Positions 1-7,694 of a stretch of 13,605 nucleotides of DNA are shown here, piece after piece. The stretch is taken from positions 1 to 13,605 of the forward strand of contig JBGPFS010000048.1 in NCBI GenBank assembly GCA_041483455.1. Direction: 5' to 3'. Within the stretch, counting starts at the first letter, position 1. Each line of letters begins with the position of its first letter. The notes under the pieces were generated by a model. It saw only the letters and a list, made by a program, of their open reading frames with translations. It was not told where the DNA came from and did no database searches. A program made the position numbers and the translations under genes. The DNA is from JBGPFS01 sp041483455. GTDB lineage: Bacteria > Chloroflexota > Limnocylindria > Limnocylindrales > CSP1-4.

Positions 1-414
1 GAAGGTCAGCCGGATCGTCGACGCGTCGGCGACCACGTGGAGGGCCGTGAGCACCTCGCCCGCGTCATCGATGACGACCCCCGTCCCGAGGCCGTGGGTC
101 GCGCCCCCCTTGACGTCGGCGCCGTCGGTCTCGATGAGGACGAGGGACGGCCGCACCGCCTCGTAGACGAGCTCCGAGGAGGCCGGACCGGGCGTCTGGG
201 AGGCCAGGGCACTGGCGATCCCGTCGGTCACGTCACGCTGCGTGAGCTGGTGCGGGCCGGGGTTCAGCGCGCCATACAGCGCGACCGCGACGAACGCGGC
301 GAGCACGCCGCCGGCGAACGGCGTCCAGCGCCGGATCCGCGATCCGACGCGGCCGAGCCGTCGGGAGGACGACCGGGGCTCGGGACGGGGTGGCTCGTCC
401 TTCTCGTCGGTCAT
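1..414 (-). CDS. Trypsin/HtrA-like serine protease, N-terminal part (runs off left edge)
   Basis: The reading frame is open from an ATG at 414 to the window edge, giving 138 residues. A basic, Pro/Arg-rich cytoplasmic leader (1-31) precedes one membrane segment (about 32-50), so the rest should lie outside the membrane. After a linker, residues 83-95 resemble the start of an S1C protease domain (YEAVRPSLVLIE), followed by GLGTGVVID (108-116) and LTALHVV (122-128). The last matches the LTNxHVV signature, with His126 as the likely catalytic histidine. The Asp and Ser of the triad and any PDZ domain would lie outside the window. The Shine-Dalgarno is weak (GGAG, 12 bases upstream). It lies 181 bp downstream of serC in the same direction and is probably a separate unit. 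A non-catalytic trypsin-fold protein cannot be excluded. Confidence 0.75.
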   Translation of the reverse strand, partial: MTDEKDEPPRPEPRSSSRRLGRVGSRIRRWTPFAGGVLAAFVAVALYGALNPGPHQLTQRDVTDGIASALASQTPGPASSELVYEAVRPSLVLIETDGADVKGGATHGLGTGVVIDDAGEVLTALHVVADASTIRLTF

Positions 415-560
415 GAGGCAGAGCGGACTCCGGTTCGTCTGGCCGCCGGGTGGGGCGCTGGCGACCGCCGGCAGGTGCGGCCAACCCGCAGTATCGGCGA
501 CGAGTCTGAGGATTGCCTGAAAGGCAGGCAGCCGATCCGGGCCGACACGGGCCGCCCTGC

Positions 561-590
561 CGGCCGTCTCGACGACCGTTTCGACGGCCG
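561..590 (-). terminator. GC-rich hairpin after serC, possible terminator
   Basis: A perfect 8-bp inverted repeat (CGGCCGTC at 561-568, GACGGCCG at 583-590) with a 14-base loop lies 5 bases downstream of the serC stop codon. There is no T-tract after it, so it is not a classical intrinsic terminator; GC-rich hairpins without T-runs are common at operon ends in high-GC genomes. The position fits the end of the DUF1015-serA-serC transcript. Confidence 0.35.
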
Positions 591-595
591 CGCGG

Positions 596-1681
596 CTATC
601 CGTTCCGGCGTTCGAAGTCCCGCATGAACTCGATGAGCCGGTCGACGCCGTGCTCCGGGAATGCGTTGTAGATCGAGGCCCGCATCCCGCCGACCGAGCG
701 ATGGCCCTTGAGCCCGTCGAACCCGGCGGCCGTCGATTCCTTCACGAACGCGTTCTCGAGCTCCTCGGTCGCCAGCCGGAACGTGACGTTCATGAGGCTC
801 CGGCTCTCGATCTCGGCGGTCGGCCGCCAGAACCCTGTCCGGTCGAGCTCCGCGTACAGCTTGCCGGCCTTGCGCGCGTTGGTCTCGGCGATCGCCGGCA
901 GGCCGCCCAGAGCGAGCAGCCATTCGACTACCAGGCCGAGGACGTAGATCCCGAAGGCCGGCGGCGTGTTGTAGAGCGACCCGTTCTTCGCGTGGACCGC
1001 GTAGTTCAGCATCGTGTGAAGCGACGCGCTCGATCGGGCGAGCAGGTCCTCGCGGATGATGACGAGCGTGACGCCGGACGGCCCGAGGTTCTTCTGGGCA
1101 CCGGCGTAGATGAGGCCGTGCTTCGGGATGTCGATCGGCCGGCTGAAGATGTCCGACGACGCATCGCTCACCAGCGGCGCATCGCCCACCGCCGGGAGCC
1201 GCCGCCACTGCGTGCCCTCGATCGTGTTGTTCGAGGTCATGTGGACATAGGCCGCGCCGCGCGTGAACTCGCACTCGGCATCGCTGGGGATCCGGCGGTA
1301 GCCGTCGGCCGCCGTCGAGCCCGTCTCGTGCACCGGCCCGACGCGCCGGGCCTCCTTCGCCGCCTTGTCGGCCCAGCTCCCGGTCATCAGGTAGTCGGCC
1401 GTCGCGCCTTCGGTCAGGAGGTTCAGCGGGACCATCGAGAACTGGAGGGTCGCGCCGCCCTGCAGGAAGAGGATCTTGTAGCCGTCGGGGACGCTCGCCA
1501 GCTTCCGGACGTCCGCCTCGGCCGTGCCGATGATCGCCTCGAACGTCGCCGACCGGTGGCTGATCTCCATGACCGACATGCCGACGCCCGGGAGGGCGAC
1601 GAGGTCGCGCTGGACCTGCTCGAGCACGGGCAGCGGGAGGACCGCGGGGCCGGAGGAGAAGTTGAAGATCCGTTCAGTCAT
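596..1681 (-). CDS. serC: Phosphoserine aminotransferase
   Basis: A 361-residue fold-type I, PLP-dependent aminotransferase that converts 3-phosphohydroxypyruvate and glutamate to O-phospho-L-serine and 2-oxoglutarate in the cytoplasm, the second step of serine synthesis; the family can also serve pyridoxine synthesis. It shows the full SerC signature: N-terminal NFSSGPAVLP (7-16), MEISHRS (38-44), FLQGGATLQF (72-81), HMTSNNTIEGTQW (147-159), SDASSDIFSRP (172-182), and GAQKNLGPSG (194-203) with Lys197 as the PLP Schiff-base lysine. The C-terminal GLKGHRSVGGMRASIYNA (323-340) is also typical. Length matches the E. coli-type enzyme. The ATG at 1681 is preceded by AAGGAG at 8 bases, and this site overlaps the serA stop by one base, so the two genes are probably translationally linked. 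It is the last gene of the DUF1015-serA-serC operon. No damage is seen. Confidence 0.96.
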   Translation of the reverse strand: MTERIFNFSSGPAVLPLPVLEQVQRDLVALPGVGMSVMEISHRSATFEAIIGTAEADVRKLASVPDGYKILFLQGGATLQFSMVPLNLLTEGATADYLMTGSWADKAAKEARRVGPVHETGSTAADGYRRIPSDAECEFTRGAAYVHMTSNNTIEGTQWRRLPAVGDAPLVSDASSDIFSRPIDIPKHGLIYAGAQKNLGPSGVTLVIIREDLLARSSASLHTMLNYAVHAKNGSLYNTPPAFGIYVLGLVVEWLLALGGLPAIAETNARKAGKLYAELDRTGFWRPTAEIESRSLMNVTFRLATEELENAFVKESTAAGFDGLKGHRSVGGMRASIYNAFPEHGVDRLIEFMRDFERRNG

Positions 1682-1689
1682 GGCGCGGG

Positions 1690-1694
1690 CTCCT

Positions 1695-1695
<1 letters not shown>
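1690..1695 (-). promoter_or_regulatory. serC ribosome binding site overlapping serA stop
   Basis: AAGGAG on the minus strand ends 8 bases before the serC ATG. Its first A is the last base of the serA TGA stop. Ribosomes finishing serA therefore cover the serC initiation region, which suggests translational coupling and balanced synthesis of the two enzymes. Confidence 0.7.
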
Positions 1696-2948
<1,253 letters not shown>

Positions 2949-2975
2949 GCGGCCTTGCTCCTGGCTGCGGCTCCC

Positions 2976-4199
2976 CTAGATGAGATGGCTGAGCAGTCCG
3001 TCCCGGAGCTTCGGCTCGAACCAGGTCGACTTGGGCGGCATGATCCTGCCGGCGTCGGCGATCCCCATGAGGTCCTCGACGCTGACCGGGTGCATCGCGA
3101 ATGCGACGGCGGCCGCGCCGTCGTCCACCTGCCCGACGAGGGCGTCCGGGCCACGGATGCCGCCCACGAAGTCGATCCGCCGGTCCGTCCTCGGGTCCCC
3201 GATGCCGAGCAGCGGTCCGAGCACCTGGGCGTGCAGGCGGGAGACGTCGAGCCGATCGGCCTCGGGCGCGCCGGCCGGGGCGGGTGCTAGGCGCAGCCCG
3301 TGCCAGCGACCGGCCAGGTACATCGCGACTTCGCCCGCTCCGGCGGGGGCCTCATTGCCGGGGCCGACCTCGACCCGCGCGGCGAGCGCCTCGAGGAACG
3401 ACGCCGGCGTGTGGCCGGCGAGGTCCTTCACGAGGCGATGGTACGGGAGGACCTGCATCTGGTCGTGCGGAAACGCCACCGCCAGGAACGAATCCGCCTC
3501 CACCCGGCTGCTGCCCGACACTCCCTCGCGAAGCGCCTGTCGGGCGCGCATGGCACTCGCCGCCCGGTGGTGCCCATCGGCGATGTAGAGGAGCGGGATC
3601 CGGGCGAACGCCTCGACGAGCGCGTCGCGGTCCGTGTCGACCGTCCGCCAGATCGTGTGCTGGACACCGTCGGGGGCGATGAAGTCGAACAGCGGCGGCG
3701 TGCTGACGGCCCGCGCGACGACGGCGCCCACGTTCCTCGAGGCCGGGTAGGTCAGGAGGACGGGACCGGTCTGGGCGCGCAGCGAGACGATGTGGCGAGT
3801 GCGGTCGTCTTCCTTGTCCTCCCGCGTGCGCTCGTGCTTGCGGATGTCGTCGCGCTCGTACTCATCGACCGAGAAGCACGCGGCGACGCCGGTCTGCTCG
3901 TGGCCGCCCATCCGCAGGCGGTAGACGTACACGCTCGGCAGCGCCTCCTCCACGAGCGGCGCCTCCAGCCGCAACCGGGCGAAGTTCGCCGCGGCGGCCG
4001 CGTAGACGGCGTCCGCGTGGGGGTCCGTGTCGGCCGGCAGCTCGAGCTCGGCGCGGGAGACGCGGAGGAAGCTCAAGGGGTTGCCGGCCGCCAGCTCCCG
4101 GGCCTCCGCGGTGCTCACGACGTCGTACGGGACGGCGGCGACGGCCGAGGCCTGATCGGGCATGGGGCGGAGAGCGCGAAACGGTCGGAGGGTAGCCAC
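2976..4199 (-). CDS. DUF1015 family protein, serine-operon associated
   Basis: From a GTG at 4199 this encodes 407 residues, the usual DUF1015 length. Family landmarks in order are RPFRALRP (5-12), VPYDVVS (23-29), IRKHERT with KEDDR following (119-133), IADGHHRAASA (206-216), LPYHRLVKDL (251-260) and a C-terminal HPVSVEDLMGIADAGRIMPPKSTWFEPK (370-397). No signal peptide or membrane segment is seen, so it is probably cytoplasmic. The biochemical function of the family is not established as far as I know. Its genes recur beside serA and serC, as here, where it is the first gene of the operon, which points to a role in serine or phosphoserine metabolism. The open frame extends to 4364, but that would overlap the methyltransferase gene and add an Arg/Pro-rich stretch unlike the family. 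An ATG at 4235 is possible but lacks a Shine-Dalgarno. Confidence 0.88.
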   Translation of the reverse strand: MATLRPFRALRPMPDQASAVAAVPYDVVSTAEARELAAGNPLSFLRVSRAELELPADTDPHADAVYAAAAANFARLRLEAPLVEEALPSVYVYRLRMGGHEQTGVAACFSVDEYERDDIRKHERTREDKEDDRTRHIVSLRAQTGPVLLTYPASRNVGAVVARAVSTPPLFDFIAPDGVQHTIWRTVDTDRDALVEAFARIPLLYIADGHHRAASAMRARQALREGVSGSSRVEADSFLAVAFPHDQMQVLPYHRLVKDLAGHTPASFLEALAARVEVGPGNEAPAGAGEVAMYLAGRWHGLRLAPAPAGAPEADRLDVSRLHAQVLGPLLGIGDPRTDRRIDFVGGIRGPDALVGQVDDGAAAVAFAMHPVSVEDLMGIADAGRIMPPKSTWFEPKLRDGLLSHLI

Positions 4200-4210
4200 G
4201 GAGCCTTCGG

Positions 4211-4216
4211 AGTATA
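4211..4216 (-). promoter_or_regulatory. -10-like box (TATACT) for the DUF1015-serA-serC operon
   Basis: TATACT on the minus strand matches the sigma-70-type -10 consensus at five of six positions and stands out in a very GC-rich gap. Counting 7 bases from its end puts transcription start near 4204, five bases before the GTG at 4199, giving a nearly leaderless mRNA. No convincing -35 box is seen. The assignment is inferred from position and composition. Confidence 0.4.
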
Positions 4217-4285
4217 CGGCCCGGGCCTGATCCATCGGCGGGTGGGCGGGCCGCTGGCGAGCAGCCGACGGTCGCGGCACGGAGC

Positions 4286-4298
4286 CGGCCGACGGCCG
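4286..4298 (-). terminator. Short GC hairpin after the methyltransferase gene
   Basis: CGGCC, a 3-base loop and GGCCG form a small perfect hairpin 13 bases downstream of the methyltransferase stop and upstream of the operon promoter candidate. It is embedded in a short direct repeat of CGGCCG. No T-tract follows, so a terminator role is only suggested by position. Confidence 0.22.
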
Positions 4299-4311
4299 AC
4301 GATCCGCGGCT

Positions 4312-5178
4312 CTAGGGCGCTCCGCGACGGGCCACGACCGAGAACGACAGCGGGATGCGGCCACGCTCTTCCTCGCGCACGTCGGCGTGGCCGCCCCACC
4401 AGTCGGTCGGGTGCTCGGTCACCCGTTCCAGACGCAACCCGGCCCCGACCAGGGCCGTGATGATCTCGCCGAGCGTCCAGGCCCGGGCGAACTTCCAGCT
4501 CTGGTCGCGCTCGTCGATCGAGAGTCGATCGATGTACTCGGGCGCCCAGCCCTTCGAGGCCTCCGGGCCCGCGAAGTAGTCGTAGTCGGTCGCGATCCAG
4601 CCGCCATCCGCATCGACATCGAAGAGCCATTCGGCCGGGTGCCCGTCGAACAGGACGAGCCTGCCGGTGGGGGCCAGCAACCGCTGCAGGACGGCGGCCC
4701 AGGCACCGAGATCCTGGAGCCACATGAGCGCACCGCGACCCGTATACAGCAGATCCGCCGTGCCGTCGAGATCGTGCGGCGTGTCGAGGACGTCACAGGT
4801 GATCCAGCGGGCGGGCGCCCCGACGGCGGCGCTGAGGCGTTCCGCCAGGTCGATCATCCGCGGGCTGAAGTCGATCCCGACGACCTCGTCGGCCCCGAGC
4901 CGCCAGAGCGACAGGGTGTCGCGACCGCCGGCGCACTGGAGGTGGATCGCCCGGGGGCAGCGGCCGTGGAGATCGCCGATGAGCTCGAGCTCGGGCGGAA
5001 GGAGGTTGCCGCCGCCGGCGCCGATCAGCTCGATCGCCTCCGCCAGCCAGCCCTCGTATCGTTCTGCGGCCTCGTCCCAGGCGGACCGATTCGCCGCGTG
5101 CATCGCCCGGACGTCCGCGCGCTCGCCGGCCGTCGCGGGTCGGACATGCTCGTCGGCGGCCGCGCCGGTGGGGTCCAT
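4312..5178 (-). CDS. Class I SAM-dependent methyltransferase
   Basis: A 288-residue soluble protein with a Rossmann-type methyltransferase core. Motif I is IHLQCAGGRDTLSLWRLGA (78-96), the variant of the family that reads HLQCxxGxDTLxLARLGA. It is followed by the acidic strand end VVGIDFSPRMIDLAERL (99-115), then a CDV segment (128-130) near the adenine-binding position, and the post-core strand GRLVLFDGHP (172-181). Residues 190-260 are rich in Trp, Tyr and Asp and probably form the substrate lid. The substrate cannot be told from sequence. It reads in the same direction as the serine operon but 112 bp separate them, with a small hairpin and a new -10 box between, so it is probably transcribed alone. 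No Shine-Dalgarno is seen at a workable distance; a -10-like box ends 6 bases before the ATG, suggesting a leaderless mRNA. Confidence 0.85.
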   Translation of the reverse strand: MDPTGAAADEHVRPATAGERADVRAMHAANRSAWDEAAERYEGWLAEAIELIGAGGGNLLPPELELIGDLHGRCPRAIHLQCAGGRDTLSLWRLGADEVVGIDFSPRMIDLAERLSAAVGAPARWITCDVLDTPHDLDGTADLLYTGRGALMWLQDLGAWAAVLQRLLAPTGRLVLFDGHPAEWLFDVDADGGWIATDYDYFAGPEASKGWAPEYIDRLSIDERDQSWKFARAWTLGEIITALVGAGLRLERVTEHPTDWWGGHADVREEERGRIPLSFSVVARRGAP

Positions 5179-5184
5179 CGAGCC

Positions 5185-5190
5185 AGTCTA
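5185..5190 (-). promoter_or_regulatory. -10-like box (TAGACT) placing transcription start on the ATG
   Basis: TAGACT on the minus strand ends 6 bases before the methyltransferase ATG, so a standard -10-to-start distance puts +1 on the A of the start codon. This agrees with the lack of a nearby Shine-Dalgarno. No good -35 element is visible. Leaderless initiation is inferred. Confidence 0.4.
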
Positions 5191-5251
5191 GTGCGCCGGC
5201 CTTCTCACCTCGCGCGCCGGGCGCACACCCCACGAGTCGCGAGAACCGACG

Positions 5252-5267
5252 ACGCCGCTCGCGGCGT
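5252..5267 (+). promoter_or_regulatory. Small hairpin in the leader of the micro-lipoprotein gene
   Basis: ACGCCG-CTCG-CGGCGT forms a perfect 6-bp stem with a four-base loop. It lies 7 bases upstream of the strong GGAGGAGG ribosome binding site. It could stabilise the leader or tune translation; its role is unknown, and a chance hairpin is possible at this GC content. Confidence 0.25.
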
Positions 5268-5274
5268 ACTGGCG

Positions 5275-5282
5275 GGAGGAGG
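5275..5282 (+). promoter_or_regulatory. Strong ribosome binding site for the micro-lipoprotein
   Basis: GGAGGAGG ends 10 bases before the ATG at 5293. It is the strongest Shine-Dalgarno in the window and is the main argument that the tiny open frame behind it is translated and starts there, not in the much longer shadow frame upstream. Confidence 0.65.
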
Positions 5283-5292
5283 TCCCACCGAC

Positions 5293-5421
5293 ATGATCGT
5301 CGCCCGTCTCACCACTGCTGCACGCCGGTCGCTGCCCGGGCGGCTGGTCGCGCTCCTCTCATTGGTGCTCGCCATCCTCGCGGCGTGCGGCCCCAGCCAA
5401 GGCGGTGGCCCATCCTACTGA
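5293..5421 (+). CDS. Micro-lipoprotein, 42 residues
   Basis: The frame encodes 42 residues with a textbook lipoprotein signal peptide: a basic N-region with three Arg (5, 11, 12) plus Arg17, a hydrophobic core LVALLSLVLAILAA (18-31), and a lipobox ILAAC ending at Cys32. Cleavage would leave a mature lipopeptide of only 11 residues beginning CGPSQGGGPSY. This layout recalls entericidin-type small lipoproteins, but the mature part does not match a family I recognise, so no function is assigned. It has a strong ribosome binding site, divergent orientation from the methyltransferase, and a second lipoprotein gene 97 bp downstream on the same strand. An alternative is a remnant of a larger lipoprotein truncated by mutation; the following codons in frame show no continuing domain. 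Confidence 0.6.
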   Translation: MIVARLTTAARRSLPGRLVALLSLVLAILAACGPSQGGGPSY

Positions 5422-5518
5422 CCATCAGGTCGACCTCCCGAACCCGCGACGCGCGGCCCGCCCGGCGGCAACGCGTACGACCAGACCCGTCGGGATCACG
5501 AAGCTCGGAGAACCCACG

Positions 5519-5974
5519 ATGCGCCACACCCGCCTCACCGCCCTGACGTTCGCCGTCGGCCTGGCCACCGCCGCCTGCTCGGGCGCGTCGTCACCGGCTC
5601 CCGCCACGCCGCCGGTCGTCGCCCCGTCGGCCCAGGCGTCCGCTGCCCCGTCGGCCGCAACCCCGTCGGCCGCAGCCCCGTCGGTCCCGGCGTCCGTCGC
5701 CCCGGCATCCGCGCCGCCGGCGGGGGCCGGCAGTGCCGTCTCGATCGCCGGCTTCAGCTTCCAGCCGGCGACGATCACGGTCGCCGTGGGCGCCACCGTC
5801 ACGTGGACGAACCAGGACAGCGCCGGCCACACGGTCACGGCCGACGACAGCTCGTTCACGAGCGAGCGACTGGCGACCGGCGCCACGTTCAGCCACACGT
5901 TCGCGACGGCGGGCACGTTCACCTACCACTGCGCGATCCACTCCTCGATGAAGGCGACCGTCACCGTCCAGTGA
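5519..5974 (+). CDS. Lipoprotein cupredoxin (plastocyanin-like blue copper protein)
   Basis: A 151-residue exported electron-transfer-type protein. The N-terminal signal peptide ends in TAAC with Cys20 as a likely lipidation site; the residue at -3 is Thr, a weaker lipobox. Residues 21-72 are a low-complexity Pro/Ala/Ser linker. The cupredoxin domain (73-151) shows IAGFSFQPATITVAVGATV (76-94), VTWTNQD (94-100), and the type 1 copper ligands His104 (AGHTV), Cys138, His141 and Met144 in the YHCAIHSSM segment. It should hold one copper on the outer face of the membrane; redox partners are not encoded here. The ATG at 5519 has GGAG at 8 bases and opens directly into the signal peptide. The in-frame GTG at 5405 would add a 38-residue charged tail and overlap the micro-lipoprotein, so it was rejected. 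Confidence 0.9.
   Translation: MRHTRLTALTFAVGLATAACSGASSPAPATPPVVAPSAQASAAPSAATPSAAAPSVPASVAPASAPPAGAGSAVSIAGFSFQPATITVAVGATVTWTNQDSAGHTVTADDSSFTSERLATGATFSHTFATAGTFTYHCAIHSSMKATVTVQ
5645..5689 (+). repeat. Three tandem 15-bp units in the cupredoxin linker
   Basis: Three adjacent 15-base copies (GCCCCGTCGGCCGCA and close variants) encode APSAA, TPSAA and APSVP. Related partial copies flank them. In-frame copy-number changes would only alter the length of the spacer between the lipid anchor and the copper domain. Confidence 0.8.
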
Positions 5975-5999
5975 GCCGCCTTGTGTCACCATCGCGGGA

Positions 6000-7619
6000 A
6001 TGGCCTCGTTCGACCTGCTCATCCGCGGTGGGACCCTGATCGACGGGACCGGGACGCCGGGCGTCCGGGCCGACGTCGGAGTGGCGGACGACCGGATCCG
6101 GGCGATCGGCGACCTGTCCCGCGTCGATACGACGGGCGTCCAGCGCGTCATCGACGCCACGGATCGGGTGGTCTGTCCCGGCTTCATCGACCCGCACGGA
6201 CACTCGGACGCGACGATCCTCCTCGACGGGGCCATCGGCAGCCATCTCCACCAGGGATTCACGAGCCAACTCTCGGGCAACTGCGGCGACTCGCTGGCGC
6301 CGGTGACCGGGTCGAGCCGGCCGCTCATCGAGCTGGCCATGGCGCCGACCGAGCGCGGACCGACGTGGCGCACGTTCGCCGGCTACCTCGACGCCGTCGG
6401 GGACGAGAAGCTCGGTCCCAATCACGCCTTCCTGGTGGGCCACGGGACGATCCGCGGAGCGGTCGTCGGCACGGCTGCCCGTCGCGCCACGGACGCCGAG
6501 CTGAAGGCGATGGTCGGCCACCTGGGCGAAGCGCTCGACGCCGGCGCGATCGGGCTCAGCTCCGGGCTGATCTATCCGCCCGGGATCCACGCCCCGCCCG
6601 AGGAGCTCGAGCGCCTGGTCGCGGTGACGGCGAAGCGAGGTGCTCTGTACGCCACCCACCTGCGCAACGAATCGGCCGGGCTGTTCGAGGCGCTGGACGA
6701 GGCGCTCAGCACGATCCGTGCGGCGGGTCCCGGCGCCCGGCTCCAGGTCTCACACCTGAAGGCCGGGGCGCTCGCCGTCCACGGGCGCGCACCGGAGGCG
6801 CTCGCGCGGCTCGAGGCCGCCCGCGCCGAGGGGCTCGACGTCGCCGCCGATCAGTACCCGTACACGGCCGCCGCGACGACCCTCCAGGTCGTCCTGCCGC
6901 CTGCCCTCCTGGCCCTTCCGCACGACGACATCGTCGCCGCGCTCGGGGACCCCGAGATCCGGGCTCGGATCAAGCGAGAGATCGCGATCGGCGCGCCCGG
7001 CTGGGAGAACACCGCCGCCGACCCGGGCTGGCAGGGGATCCGCATCGCGAGCTCGCGCACCCACGCCGACTGGGCGGGCCACAGCCTGGCCGAGCTCGGC
7101 GCCGAGATGGATCGCGATCCGGCGGACGTCGCCTTCGACCTGCTGGCCGACGACCGGCTCGACGTGGCGATCGTCATCGACTGCATGAGCGAGGCGGACG
7201 TCGAGGCGATCATGCAGGTCCCCTGGATCGCCGTCTGCACGGACGCCGGCGGCCACCGGCCCGGGCACCCGATCCTGGGCAGCGGCATACCCCACCCGCG
7301 CGCCTACGGCAGCGCTCCGCGCGTCCTGGGACGCTACGTCCGCGAGCGCGGCGTCCTCCCGCTCGAGACGGCGATCGCCAAGCTCACCTCGGTCCCGGCC
7401 GGGCGGCTTGGGCTGAGCGACCGCGGGACGATCCGGCCGGAGGCGTTCGCGGACCTCGTCGTCCTCGACCGGGCCACCGTTCGCGACGAGGCGACCTACC
7501 TCGACCCGCATCGCTACCCGACGGGGATCGAGCACGTCATCGTGAACGGGGTCGCGGCGATCCTCGATGGGCGCGAGACGGGGATGCGGCCCGGCCGGCT
7601 CCTCCGGCGCGCCGGCTGA
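6000..7619 (+). CDS. N-acyl-D-amino-acid deacylase (D-aminoacylase), amidohydrolase superfamily
   Basis: A 539-residue zinc hydrolase expected to cleave N-acyl-D-amino acids to D-amino acid and carboxylate. The N-terminal LIRGGTLIDGTGTPG (7-21) and C-terminal FADLVVLDRATVRD (483-496) form the composite beta-sandwich typical of the superfamily. Metal-site motifs fit D-aminoacylase: HGH (66-68), GNCG with Cys95, ATHLRNES with His220, QVSHLKAG with His252, and Asp415 in CTDAGGHRPG. DQYPYTAAATTL (284-295) and PHPRAYGSAPRVLGRY (431-446) are also characteristic. Cys95, His220 and His252 correspond closely to the tight-zinc ligands described for the Alcaligenes enzyme. It lacks a signal peptide, so it should be cytoplasmic. 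It starts 25 bases after the cupredoxin stop with a weak ribosome binding site (GCGGGA). The substrate may be another N-acyl or dipeptide compound, since DAGGHRPG differs from the commoner SDGxxH. Confidence 0.88.
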   Translation: MASFDLLIRGGTLIDGTGTPGVRADVGVADDRIRAIGDLSRVDTTGVQRVIDATDRVVCPGFIDPHGHSDATILLDGAIGSHLHQGFTSQLSGNCGDSLAPVTGSSRPLIELAMAPTERGPTWRTFAGYLDAVGDEKLGPNHAFLVGHGTIRGAVVGTAARRATDAELKAMVGHLGEALDAGAIGLSSGLIYPPGIHAPPEELERLVAVTAKRGALYATHLRNESAGLFEALDEALSTIRAAGPGARLQVSHLKAGALAVHGRAPEALARLEAARAEGLDVAADQYPYTAAATTLQVVLPPALLALPHDDIVAALGDPEIRARIKREIAIGAPGWENTAADPGWQGIRIASSRTHADWAGHSLAELGAEMDRDPADVAFDLLADDRLDVAIVIDCMSEADVEAIMQVPWIAVCTDAGGHRPGHPILGSGIPHPRAYGSAPRVLGRYVRERGVLPLETAIAKLTSVPAGRLGLSDRGTIRPEAFADLVVLDRATVRDEATYLDPHRYPTGIEHVIVNGVAAILDGRETGMRPGRLLRRAG

Positions 7620-7639
7620 TCCCCGGCCCCGGCTGATCC
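7612..7639. repeat. Short direct repeat across the deacylase stop codon
   Basis: CCGGCTGATCC occurs at 7612-7622 and again at 7629-7639, 17 bases apart. The first copy contains the deacylase TGA stop. The region 7620-7694 between the convergent genes is GC-rich (GGCCCCGG occurs twice) but holds no clear terminator hairpin with a T-tract. Confidence 0.5.
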
Positions 7640-7694
7640 TGGGCCCCGGGCCGCGACAGCCAGTCGATGACGGTGGAGCGACGGGCGCGCATCG

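Noticed and set aside
490..495. GATACT on the minus strand as a -10 box for the protease gene
   Set aside because: It matches the -10 consensus loosely, has no -35 partner and would give a leader of about 70 bases with a weak ribosome binding site; too weak to annotate.
514..526. Small TGCCT-GAA-AGGCA hairpin between serC and the protease gene
   Set aside because: A five-base stem with a three-base loop and no T-tract is expected by chance; not supported as a terminator.
4200..4364. N-terminal extension of the DUF1015 frame to 4364
   Set aside because: It overlaps the methyltransferase gene by 53 bases, is Arg/Pro-rich unlike the family, and lacks a ribosome binding site; the GTG at 4199 begins at the conserved start of the family.
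5405..5518. Upstream GTG start for the cupredoxin
   Set aside because: It would place a charged 38-residue segment before the signal peptide and overlap the micro-lipoprotein; the ATG at 5519 has a good Shine-Dalgarno.
5981..7636. 551-codon plus-strand frame overlapping the deacylase in another frame
   Set aside because: It is an Arg/Pro/Gly-rich out-of-frame translation; the deacylase frame has all the expected metal motifs.
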